Notes under the pieces: generated by a model
The model's input: the letters and a program-made list of their open reading frames with translations, nothing else
Told to the model about the DNA's origin: nothing
The model's database searches: none
DNA from: Muribaculaceae bacterium
Lineage (GTDB): Bacteria > Bacteroidota > Bacteroidia > Bacteroidales > Muribaculaceae
DNA: 5,849 nucleotides
Direction: 5' to 3'
Assembly: GCA_009775375.1 (NCBI GenBank)
Contig: VSPO01000221.1
Span: 1-5,849 of the forward strand
Program-made: the position numbers and the translations under genes
In this document: one piece after another, positions 1 through 5,498 of the stretch
How the letters are laid out: every line of letters begins with the position of its first letter
Numbering within the stretch: the stretch's first letter is position 1

Positions 1-309
1 ATCGTGGAAAGCGAATTTGAGAAGCGCGGATTGCGACTACTAACATTCTCTGCACAGCTTGAATTTTCAGCAAAGGTACGCGACAAAATCGATAGCCGAA
101 ACGAGGTCAACACCAACATCACGGTACTTGACCAGCAGATTGCGGAACAGAAGAAGCGCAACGAACTGGAGCAGCTTAAAACCGAGCAGGCGTTAATCCG
201 GTCACGCGGTCTTACCAAAGAAATTCTGCAACAGCAATTCATAGACAAATGGGATGGAAAATCACCGATATATTCATCCCCGATTGATTTTGTCAAGGTA
301 ACGAAGTAA
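1..309 (+). CDS. SPFH/Band 7 (prohibitin-like) protein, C-terminal fragment
   Basis: The reading frame is open to the left edge, so this is the last 102 codons of a longer gene; the GTG at 4 is probably internal. What is visible is the tail of an SPFH protein: a charged helical, coiled-coil-like stretch (roughly fragment residues 22-65, rich in Glu, Gln, Lys and Arg), then the segment GLTKEILQQQFIDKWDGKSP. That resembles the 'TPE-hL...-IEKW-G--P' ending of prohibitin-type SPFH proteins. Family members form ring or cage-like oligomers on membranes and often scaffold or regulate membrane proteases. The N-terminal membrane anchor and the SPFH domain would lie outside the window. In a phage the role is unknown; effects on host membrane proteolysis or superinfection are only guesses. 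The gene ends in TAA, just before a hairpin that separates it from the next gene cluster. Confidence 0.78.
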   Translation: MVESEFEKRGLRLLTFSAQLEFSAKVRDKIDSRNEVNTNITVLDQQIAEQKKRNELEQLKTEQALIRSRGLTKEILQQQFIDKWDGKSPIYSSPIDFVKVTK

Positions 310-315
310 TAACCC

Positions 316-362
316 GGTGGCGGGTGCTAACGTGGTCGCCCGCCGCCATCTTTATTCTCTTT
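316..362 (+). terminator. GC-rich hairpin with T-rich tail, probable terminator or attenuator
   Basis: Bases 316-326 pair with 337-347 in an 11-bp stem (nine Watson-Crick pairs and two G-U) closing a 10-base loop at 327-336. A T-rich but interrupted run (348-362) follows. It starts 6 bases after the TAA of the SPFH gene, the usual place for an intrinsic terminator. The T-run is broken by A and C, so termination may be partial. Only 18 bases separate the stem from the next ATG at 366, too little for a promoter, so the downstream genes probably depend on readthrough or on a promoter further upstream. It could instead be a 5'-leader structure for the YopX-type gene. Confidence 0.6.
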
Positions 363-365
363 CAG

Positions 366-812
366 ATGAGCGGACACATAGCAAAATATCGCGGAAAGCG
401 ATGCGACAACGATGAGTGGCTGATAGATAGCGGCCTTATCTACGATGACGAGTTCTCTAACCATAGAGCATCAATCTTCGACTGCGCAACAGGTAATTTT
501 GAAGAAGTCAGAGCAGGAACGGTATCGCAGTTCACAGGGCTTCACGATTGTAATGGAAAGGAAATCTACGAGCTTGACATCATAAGGCTTCGCACCCTTG
601 TAGGTATTGTAATGTGGCATCCATACATGACAGCCTTTTACATCAACGCTGATGCAAGAATACCGTCCATAAATAACACCTATGCTACGCTTGGCGAAAT
701 GTGGAAATCCTACCGCCACGACATCACGGTCATTGGCAACGTCTTTGAGCCGCAATACACCGGCAAGACCTACGAACAGGTATTAAACGAATTAAACAAG
801 TCAAGAAGATGA
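366..812 (+). CDS. YopX-type phage protein
   Basis: A 148-residue protein with the YopX pattern: an N-terminal YRGKR (8-12) followed by EW (17-18), a central block QFTGLHDCNGKEIYELDII (55-73), and a C-terminal VIGNVFE (122-128). YopX family proteins (named after a Bacillus SPbeta gene) are small proteins common in phages and prophages of Firmicutes and Bacteroidota; their biochemical role is not established. The ATG at 366 is chosen because family members start just before the K-Y-R-G-K motif. A GTG at 324 is in frame but would place 14 extra hydrophobic codons inside the hairpin. The usual E-G-D-I of the central block reads E-L-D-I here, a Gly-to-Leu change. The stop overlaps the next start (ATGA). 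Confidence 0.85.
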   Translation: MSGHIAKYRGKRCDNDEWLIDSGLIYDDEFSNHRASIFDCATGNFEEVRAGTVSQFTGLHDCNGKEIYELDIIRLRTLVGIVMWHPYMTAFYINADARIPSINNTYATLGEMWKSYRHDITVIGNVFEPQYTGKTYEQVLNELNKSRR

Positions 813-1138
813 AAGATAAGCTGACAATGGAACAATCCCAAGAACTGATAGAAATTGGGATACAGCGTAAAAACGCAAGCGAGGTCTATATCATTGAGGG
901 CTTCACGGGAAACAACTATCGCCCATGCTTCATCTTGTCGGATGTTCTTGACTTGCTCCCGGCTGCGCTTACGAAAAGACTTGACAACTGGCCGCTGACA
1001 ATCAAGCGTCACGGCAAGGAACAATGGAGCGCAGGCTATGGCCCAATCGTGATGATACTTGAGAAGGAACTTATCGATGCCGCTTTCGGTCTTGTTAAGT
1101 GGCTTCACGAAGAATACGACAAACCCACCGCAAAATGA
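809..1138 (+). CDS. Bacteroidales phage accessory protein of unknown function (paralogue 1)
   Basis: A 109-residue soluble protein without a known function. Four blocks stand out: EQSQELIEIGI (8-18), PCFILSDVLDLLPAAL (39-54), QWSAGY (72-77) and a C-terminal helix LIDAAFGLVKWLHEEY (88-103). The same blocks, in the same order, occur in the protein encoded immediately downstream, so the two genes look like diverged tandem duplicates. The layout matches my recollection of small uncharacterised proteins common in Bacteroides phages and mobile elements. There is no signal peptide, membrane segment or catalytic motif. The start is the ATG overlapping the YopX-type stop; the internal ATG at codon 7 is a possible alternative. 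Its end overlaps the next start by 4 nt, suggesting co-translation with its paralogue. Confidence 0.85.
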   Translation: MKDKLTMEQSQELIEIGIQRKNASEVYIIEGFTGNNYRPCFILSDVLDLLPAALTKRLDNWPLTIKRHGKEQWSAGYGPIVMILEKELIDAAFGLVKWLHEEYDKPTAK

Positions 1139-1587
1139 TGAAATTCAGAAAATCTACCAATTTAGAACAGGCTCAACGACTGCTTAATTGCGGTGTCAAG
1201 GAAAGCACCGCCGATATGTCGTGGCGCGAGCTTATCGACCGTGCGCAGATGACGCATGAAGCCGATGGCGTTACCCTTTGCACACTGCCATACAAAGAAG
1301 CCGCGCTGATATACGGCGAAGACGGCATAACCCCGGCATGGAGTCTGTCTGCATTGCTATCCATGCTGCCGTCCTGCATACAACACGGAAAGACGGAGTA
1401 TTATCTGGACTTTGCGCCTTACGAAGATAAGGGCTGGGGTATCGGATATTTCAGCAACGAGGGAGTGCGAAGCATCAAGGGTCTTACGCAGCCCGCCTAT
1501 CCCATAGAGGCTTGTGTGCGGGCTATTGAATGGCTATGTCGGAATAATTACGCACTTAACAACACGACCGATGAAAAGACTGTATAG
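1135..1587 (+). CDS. Bacteroidales phage accessory protein of unknown function (paralogue 2)
   Basis: A 150-residue protein aligning in blocks with the gene before it: EQAQRLLNCGV (11-21), PAWSLSALLSMLPSCI (67-82), GWGIGY (100-105) and PIEACVRAIEWLCRNNY (123-139). It is longer mainly through an insert of about 30 residues after the first block, holding STADMSW (24-30), a phrase I associate with related phage proteins. The function is unknown. Starts at 1135 and 1138 are both in frame in the run ATGATG; 1135 is chosen because it gives the 4-nt overlap seen elsewhere in the cluster. A further upstream GTG at 1099 would overlap the previous gene by 40 nt and add an unrelated basic leader, so it is rejected. 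The 3' end overlaps the next gene by 17 nt. Confidence 0.84.
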   Translation: MMKFRKSTNLEQAQRLLNCGVKESTADMSWRELIDRAQMTHEADGVTLCTLPYKEAALIYGEDGITPAWSLSALLSMLPSCIQHGKTEYYLDFAPYEDKGWGIGYFSNEGVRSIKGLTQPAYPIEACVRAIEWLCRNNYALNNTTDEKTV

Positions 1588-1807
1588 GCGACTGATGTCA
1601 ATATGGCGATTGGTACGCGGAAGTGATTATCTTCTGATTACCGTGCATCGCCACAGGCATAAATACGTGCTGAACAAGACCGACGATTGGGATATTCCCG
1701 GCTACCAAATGGCGTATCGCTTTATTGACAGCGCAATCGAACATCTGAACGAAATCAAACGCGAAGTAGAAGATGAAGAAAGAAAAGACAACGCTTCGGT
1801 TCAATGA
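1571..1807 (+). CDS. Small basic protein of unknown function
   Basis: A 78-residue protein not recognised. The N-terminus (1-16) is strongly basic and could be an amphipathic helix. The middle (19-35) alternates hydrophobic residues with His, Arg and Lys, including HRHRHK (26-31), and looks like a beta hairpin. The C-terminal part from RFIDSAIEHLNEIK (50-63) is helical with a charged acidic tail. The ATG at 1571 is chosen because it lies just inside the end of the previous gene; an ATG at 1595, eight codons later, is nearly as plausible and would remove the overlap. The frame is open further upstream but would overlap the preceding gene heavily. It overlaps the next gene by 35 nt. The basic N-terminus may bind nucleic acid or a membrane, but that is a guess. 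Confidence 0.72.
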   Translation: MKRLYRRLMSIWRLVRGSDYLLITVHRHRHKYVLNKTDDWDIPGYQMAYRFIDSAIEHLNEIKREVEDEERKDNASVQ

Positions 1808-2246
1808 GCCTATTGGTGGAAAGTTTGTGATGCCGCATCATGCGCGTATGCTGAAAGACCTTGGCTTTGATTGGCCGGTCAGAAGCTATTATTTCAAAGA
1901 GTTTTCTAACAAGAAAACAATGGCTCTCCGCACCATTCATGTAACGGAAAACCATAATGACCCCGATTTGAATCAGACCGAATTTTGCTCCGCGCCATCA
2001 CTTTACACCGCCGCCAAATGGCTACGCGAAGAAAAGGGCATCTTTGTAGAAGTCCTGATGAGGGGCAAAGATATGTTTGAGGTAGTCGGAAAAGTCTATT
2101 TACCCAAACGCTGCCCGTCGGTAGTCCACCTTTTTGACCTTTGGGATGTCAAAGAGGGTATAGTATTCCCAACATACGAAATCGCATTGATGTACGGTAT
2201 CGGCTTCGCGCTAAATCTACTGAAAGATAAAATAGAAACAACATGA
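1773..2246 (+). CDS. Bacteroidales phage accessory protein with P-S-L / W-L-R-E segment, unknown function
   Basis: A 157-residue protein of unknown function. The N-terminal part carries ARMLKDLGFDWP (24-35), resembling the 'A-K-L-L-K-E-K-G-F-D' opening of small uncharacterised Bacteroides phage proteins as I remember them. The second half has APSLYTAAKWLREEKGIFVE (74-93), a beta segment with MFEVVGKV (101-108), and a final helix PTYEIALMYGIGFALNLL (133-150). The same order (P-x-x-L-x-x-A-x-x-W-L-R-x-x-x-G-I, then T-Y-E-x-A) occurs in the N-terminal part of the protein encoded at 4452-5255. No enzyme motif is visible. The start at 1773 keeps the N-terminal strand before ARMLK although it overlaps the preceding gene by 35 nt; the ATG at codon 20 is an alternative. 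The stop overlaps the deaminase start (ATGA). Confidence 0.82.
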   Translation: MKKEKTTLRFNEPIGGKFVMPHHARMLKDLGFDWPVRSYYFKEFSNKKTMALRTIHVTENHNDPDLNQTEFCSAPSLYTAAKWLREEKGIFVEVLMRGKDMFEVVGKVYLPKRCPSVVHLFDLWDVKEGIVFPTYEIALMYGIGFALNLLKDKIETT

Positions 2247-2737
2247 CCCAAGAAGAAAAAGACAAAGCATATTTGAAGATGGCACAGCAATGGGCGACCA
2301 ATTCCTATGCCATACGTCTGAATGTAGGATGTCTGATAGTCAAGAACGACCAGATTATTTCTGACGGTTTCAACGGAACTCCGTCCGGGATGCCTAATGT
2401 CTGCGAATATGCCTATGACGATATAACCGACACATCTATCAACGTCACAACGATTGATGAACTGCATGACCAAGAGCTTGCCGGATTGCGGTTGATGACG
2501 CATCCCTACGTCTTACACGCGGAAAGCAACGCCCTTGCCAAATGCGCAAAGAATGGCGTACCTGTTACCGGCGCAACCCTCTATGTCACGGATGAGCCCT
2601 GCATGGAATGTGCAAAGCTGATAATCCAATGCGGCATCAAGCGTGTGGTCTATGCAAGAAGCTACCGCTTGCATCAAGGATTGGAACTACTGCGTCAGTG
2701 CAACATCGATGTCGAACACATAGCGATGAACTATTGA
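2243..2737 (+). CDS. Deoxycytidylate (dCMP) deaminase
   Basis: A 164-residue zinc enzyme converting dCMP to dUMP, the precursor for thymidylate synthesis. The catalytic signature is clear: H92-A-E94 (zinc ligand and proton-shuttling glutamate) and P119-C120-M-E-C123 (two more zinc ligands). The block SDGFNGTPSG (40-49), then N52 and C54, is the substrate-side motif that marks dCMP deaminases among cytidine-deaminase-fold enzymes. The length is normal for bacterial and phage members. Phages carry this enzyme to raise dTTP supply, and T4-type enzymes are regulated by dCTP and dTTP; regulation here cannot be read from the sequence. No thymidylate synthase or dUTPase is visible in the window. The gene is co-encoded with its neighbours (4-nt overlap before, 1-nt gap after). 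A DNA- or RNA-editing deaminase is unlikely given the NGTPSG motif. Confidence 0.95.
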   Translation: MTQEEKDKAYLKMAQQWATNSYAIRLNVGCLIVKNDQIISDGFNGTPSGMPNVCEYAYDDITDTSINVTTIDELHDQELAGLRLMTHPYVLHAESNALAKCAKNGVPVTGATLYVTDEPCMECAKLIIQCGIKRVVYARSYRLHQGLELLRQCNIDVEHIAMNY

Positions 2738-2738
2738 T

Positions 2739-3104
2739 ATGCTGATTCAGACCCAACAATGGCACGACAAGACGCGCTACATTATCATCGATGAGTGCGC
2801 ATCCGTTCATCTGGAACTATTTGATACCGCACAGGATTTTGGTGGCACTGCCTTTATTTGGGCGTTATGGACTAACCCGGATTGCCGTCGCAAAGGTCAC
2901 GCTGAAAGGATGCTTGACCGTGCGGAACGAATAGCCGCAGAAAACGGCCACGATGCCGTATATCTTGAATGGCTTGAGAAAGATACGTCGCGTGAAATTC
3001 TTGATTGGTATTACCGGCGCGGATACCAAGAGCAGGAGTTTAGCGAAAAAGGCGATTACGTCTTATTGAAGAAATCACTGACCGATAAAATTCAGCAGCC
3101 ATGA
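2739..3104 (+). CDS. GNAT-family N-acetyltransferase
   Basis: A 121-residue GNAT protein that would transfer an acetyl group from acetyl-CoA to an unknown amine. The pyrophosphate-binding motif A is visible: a strand (AFIWALWTNPD, 38-48), then R50-R-K-G53-H-A55, matching Q/R-x-x-G-x-A, then the helix ERMLDRAERIAAENG (56-70). Motif B follows with a strand at 73-78 and the typical helix LDWYYRRGY (88-96). It is short for the family, with a reduced N-terminal region, but still has a complete CoA-binding core. The substrate cannot be inferred; phage GNATs may act on host or phage proteins, small molecules or modified DNA bases. It sits one base after the deaminase stop and overlaps the next gene by 4 nt, so it belongs to the same transcript. 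Confidence 0.9.
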   Translation: MLIQTQQWHDKTRYIIIDECASVHLELFDTAQDFGGTAFIWALWTNPDCRRKGHAERMLDRAERIAAENGHDAVYLEWLEKDTSREILDWYYRRGYQEQEFSEKGDYVLLKKSLTDKIQQP

Positions 3105-3367
3105 CAGACGAGCAGACCGCAAATGTAGTAAAGGCAATCAATGATACCCTTACGGAAAACAAAGCCACGTTGGGCGATGCAATATGGATTTTATCCGGCA
3201 TGGCTGTGCGCTTCATAGAAACTACCGCCGACAAGTCAGCCCACAACATCCTCAAAATGGAATTGGCGCAGGCAATAATGAAATCAACAACAATGACACC
3301 GCTGGGGCAAATCGTGGATTTATCGCCTTTGCCTCCAATGGAATTAAATAAAGAACATGAAATTTAA
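3101..3367 (+). CDS. Small helical protein of unknown function
   Basis: An 88-residue protein not recognised. It is predicted by eye to be mostly helical: a polar N-terminal helix (1-20), a more hydrophobic helix LGDAIWILSGMAVRFIET (24-41), and a third helix around HNILKMELAQAIMK (48-61), ending in a proline-containing tail (PLPP, 76-79). The middle helix contains polar residues and is too short and amphipathic to be a confident membrane segment. Its reality is supported by the ATGA overlap with the acetyltransferase and by the tight fit with the next gene (11-nt overlap). Confidence 0.7.
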   Translation: MTDEQTANVVKAINDTLTENKATLGDAIWILSGMAVRFIETTADKSAHNILKMELAQAIMKSTTMTPLGQIVDLSPLPPMELNKEHEI

Positions 3368-3578
3368 GAATCCTTTCAGAACAAGATATGCCGTGCAGAC
3401 AGAACAATTCTCTGGTCTTGGCGAAATCGTGACCCGGTGGGTTGTAGTCTATCGGAAGTGGTGGCAGAGGTCATGGTACTATGCCCAGTGGGATTATTCG
3501 CACGGCATAAAAACACCTTTGTTTCATAAGACAAAGGAAGATGCTATCAAGAGTGTTTATCGGACAGTCTTAAACTGA
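3357..3578 (+). CDS. Small tryptophan-rich basic protein of unknown function
   Basis: A 73-residue, strongly basic protein with five tryptophans (28, 35, 36, 40, 45) and several tyrosines packed into RWVVVYRKWWQRSWYYAQWD (27-46). This alternation of aromatic and basic residues suggests a beta sheet with an exposed aromatic face, followed by a C-terminal helix, KTKEDAIKSVYRTVLN (58-73). The ending (F-x-K/T-x-E-D-A-I) resembles small phage proteins made of a strand pair plus one helix. Nucleic-acid or peptide binding is possible but unproven. It starts 11 nt before the end of the previous gene and is followed after 6 nt by the next. Confidence 0.72.
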   Translation: MKFKNPFRTRYAVQTEQFSGLGEIVTRWVVVYRKWWQRSWYYAQWDYSHGIKTPLFHKTKEDAIKSVYRTVLN

Positions 3579-3584
3579 TAAGCC

Positions 3585-4070
3585 ATGAAGACGGAAGCCA
3601 AAATAACCATCAATGAAATCCGTGTGGCATTAAGCACTGACGTTGCTCTTGGCAACATTTCACAGGAAACTGCCGACCGCATATCCTATATTTTGGGTCT
3701 TGATTGGAAAGAGAAACAACACAAAGACCGCAAGGATATGGATTGCTTTCTTGATGACCTCCGGGAGTTATTTGAGGCCTACGATGCCAAATTCCATCTT
3801 CAAGGCCAATACGACGGCAGTATCATTGTTGACAACTGGTCTTATAGTCTTGGATTCGGCAATCCGGTATATTTCGACCAAGATTATATCGCTCTATTGC
3901 CAAAGATGTGGAAGCGTCAGCAGATGGCTGGCAGACTACATTTCCCCAAGACCACAAAGATTGAAGAAATCAGACCAATATTCGATGCTGTAAGGCGTGT
4001 TGACCGCAAATCATCGCTTTATGTCACCGACAAGAAATTTAACGAAATAATTAAGCCCTATAAGAAGTAA
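3585..4070 (+). CDS. Hypothetical protein
   Basis: A 161-residue protein not recognised. It begins with two predicted helices separated by LGNISQETADRI (22-33), followed by a charged helix with FLDDLRELFEAYDA (55-68). The middle (69-98) looks beta-rich and aromatic, including IIVDNWSYSLGFG (80-92). A basic segment KMWKRQQMAGRLHFPKT (107-123) precedes a closing helix. There is no signal peptide, membrane segment or known catalytic motif. An overlapping frame at 3643-3993 is also open but lacks the operon-like start and is taken as a shadow. The start at 3585 lies 6 nt after the previous stop, and the stop is 2 nt before the next start. Confidence 0.78.
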   Translation: MKTEAKITINEIRVALSTDVALGNISQETADRISYILGLDWKEKQHKDRKDMDCFLDDLRELFEAYDAKFHLQGQYDGSIIVDNWSYSLGFGNPVYFDQDYIALLPKMWKRQQMAGRLHFPKTTKIEEIRPIFDAVRRVDRKSSLYVTDKKFNEIIKPYKK

Positions 4071-4072
4071 CT

Positions 4073-4432
4073 ATGACACTGCAAGAAGCAATAGACCACG
4101 CGCTTAAAAAGGCGAATCAGCTCGGAAACTGCGAGTGTGCCAATGAACACCTCCAGCTCGCCGAATGGCTGAAAGAACTGCAAAACATCAAGGCAGAAAA
4201 GGAAGCCGCATACTCGCCGTGGCGCGACCCTAAAAAGGAATTGCCAAAGGACGGCGAAATGGTTTTAATCCGCGAATATTTTCGCTCGGCACGTCATGGG
4301 CGATTTGTCAACCATGTGCGCGAGTTCATGTATTTTGAGCAATACGGCTTCAAGCTGGAGGAAGACATTAACAAGCATCTGGGGTATCGGATAACACATT
4401 GGATGCCTATCCCGGATATTCCCAACAAATAA
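4073..4432 (+). CDS. DUF551-type phage protein
   Basis: A 119-residue protein with two parts. Residues 1-44 form a helical region (HLQLAEWLKELQNIKAEK at 26-43). Residues 48-117 match the DUF551 pattern: SPWRDPKKELPKDGEMVL (48-65), where the family usually has W-x-x-x-x-x-x-L-P-x-x-G-x-x-V-L, and the closing ITHWMPIPDIP (107-117), corresponding to the H-W-M-P-L-P-x-x-P signature. DUF551 proteins are short phage and prophage proteins of unknown function, often fused to or following a helical segment like the one here. It is encoded 2 nt after the previous gene and followed by a 19-nt gap, the largest within the cluster, which holds no recognisable signal. Confidence 0.85.
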   Translation: MTLQEAIDHALKKANQLGNCECANEHLQLAEWLKELQNIKAEKEAAYSPWRDPKKELPKDGEMVLIREYFRSARHGRFVNHVREFMYFEQYGFKLEEDINKHLGYRITHWMPIPDIPNK

Positions 4433-4451
4433 TCGATAATAAGCCAACGAT

Positions 4452-5255
4452 ATGAAAGAGAAACAATACATCACTTACGAACAAGCAACCGCCATAGCTC
4501 AAACCGGCTTATGGGATTGCGAAGATGCCGATGCAGTATATTTTGACTGCGAGGAACGTAACAAACACGCCGTACCGTCAACCATAGAAGAAATAGACAA
4601 GCTCTTTGAAGGCGATAAGGTGGAAATAATTGTCTGCCCTCGCTTCACGCTTGCAGAGGCTATCGACTGGCTGCGCGATTACGCCGGCATCCACGTTCAG
4701 ATAAACAACGTGAAACGCAAACAGTGGTCATACGACCTTGTTGACATCAACAGATTGGAGAATGAAGACGGTACACCATACAACTTCGTACCGGAACGCG
4801 AAACCACACCCATCTTCAATACCTATGAAGAAGCCGTATCGGATGCCATCGACAAGGCGGTGGAAATCTACACGCCCACAGAAGAAGAGCTGAACATGGA
4901 TGACGGTCAATTCCCTACGATGTCAGAAGAAGAATACAACAAGCTCCGCGATGAAATCGAAAATTCGGACATGTATGACGGTCGCGGAAAATACGACGTG
5001 TACGAATGTGAGGGCTGCGACCATCATCTTATCACGACCTATGCAGTCAAAGGCGTAACCCCGTTTGTCGTCACTTGCCCCAAATGCGGAAAGGGAATGT
5101 TGCACGTCCGAACCCTCAAAGCCGCATCCGCTGGCGAGAATGTCATCAAGTGGATACGCCCTACCTATGAGCAGTATTGCAAGCTGTCATACGGCTATCG
5201 TGACCATATCGGCAATGGCGGTCTAATCTTGGAAACAGTCATCAAAAACGACTAA
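4452..5255 (+). CDS. Two-part phage protein with C-terminal zinc ribbon
   Basis: A 267-residue protein, the longest complete one here. The N-terminal part (about 1-140) contains PRFTLAEAIDWLRDYAGIHV (63-82), a beta segment with WSYDLVDI (92-99), and TYEEAVSDAIDKAVEIY (124-140); this layout resembles the protein encoded at 1773-2246. An acidic linker (141-175) follows. The C-terminal part has a four-cysteine zinc ribbon, C186-x-x-C189 and C209-P-K-C212, around GVTPFVV (201-207). After it comes WIRPTYEQYCKLS, a phrase like the 'W-Y-R-P-T' of zinc-ribbon phage proteins as I recall them. A metal site is therefore likely; a nucleic-acid or protein-binding role is inferred only. The two parts may be a fusion of separately occurring phage families. 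Confidence 0.85.
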   Translation: MKEKQYITYEQATAIAQTGLWDCEDADAVYFDCEERNKHAVPSTIEEIDKLFEGDKVEIIVCPRFTLAEAIDWLRDYAGIHVQINNVKRKQWSYDLVDINRLENEDGTPYNFVPERETTPIFNTYEEAVSDAIDKAVEIYTPTEEELNMDDGQFPTMSEEEYNKLRDEIENSDMYDGRGKYDVYECEGCDHHLITTYAVKGVTPFVVTCPKCGKGMLHVRTLKAASAGENVIKWIRPTYEQYCKLSYGYRDHIGNGGLILETVIKND

Positions 5256-5258
5256 ATC

Positions 5259-5495
5259 ATGGATAAGAAAACAGCAGAAAAGGCAAGCAAGCTCCTTGAA
5301 ACACTGGAGCGTCTTGAAGAAATCCGGCAAGCCACGGAAGAAAGTAAATCGCATTGGTGGTCATTTCTTACGTCAGACGTAAAACGGCTCACTGATAACG
5401 ATGGGTTGATGATGCCAGAAATCCTGCGCAACGAGTTTAAGGAAGCCGTGGAAAGGGCTATCGAAAAGACTAAAGTCAAACTTGACAAGCTCTGA
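5259..5495 (+). CDS. Small charged helical protein of unknown function
   Basis: A 78-residue, highly charged protein. An N-terminal coiled-coil-like helix (3-29) is followed by a short WWSF (33-36) segment, a turn rich in Asp and Asn (45-49), and a second helix PEILRNEFKEAVERAIEKTK (53-72). The closing 'P-x-x-L-R-x-x-x-x-x-A-I-E-x-x-I' style resembles small phage proteins made of a helix, a hydrophilic strand region and a final helix, but I cannot name a family. It starts 3 nt after the zinc-ribbon gene and ends 3 nt before the next. An open frame on the other strand (5252-5581) is taken as a shadow. Confidence 0.7.
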   Translation: MDKKTAEKASKLLETLERLEEIRQATEESKSHWWSFLTSDVKRLTDNDGLMMPEILRNEFKEAVERAIEKTKVKLDKL

Positions 5496-5498
5496 ACC

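Noticed and set aside
285..292. TGATTTTG, one mismatch from the Bacteroides -7 element, just upstream of the hairpin
   Set aside because: No upstream TTTG partner is visible, so it is too weak to list as the cluster's promoter.
494..501. TAATTTTG, matching the Bacteroides -7 promoter element TAnnTTTG
   Set aside because: It lies inside the YopX-type gene and no TTTG element occurs at the expected distance upstream.
1773..1807. Programmed frameshift joining the two overlapping genes in the A-rich overlap
   Set aside because: No canonical slippery heptamer or downstream structure was seen, and the downstream gene has its own ATG.
2043..2079. TTTG followed by TATGTTTG, resembling a Bacteroides promoter just upstream of the deaminase
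   Set aside because: The spacing between the two elements is 25 bases, longer than the usual 19-21, and it lies within a coding region.
2096..2503. Open frame of 135 codons on the minus strand
   Set aside because: It runs opposite to the clearly identified deaminase and the gene before it; every supported gene is on the + strand.
3643..3993. Open frame of 116 codons overlapping the gene at 3585-4070
   Set aside because: It lies wholly within another gene that fits the operon spacing better, and its composition shows no domain-like pattern.
4433..4451. Short inverted ATCG/CGAT bases in the 19-nt gap before the zinc-ribbon gene
   Set aside because: Four-base complementarity in AT-rich sequence is expected by chance and is too short for an operator or terminator.
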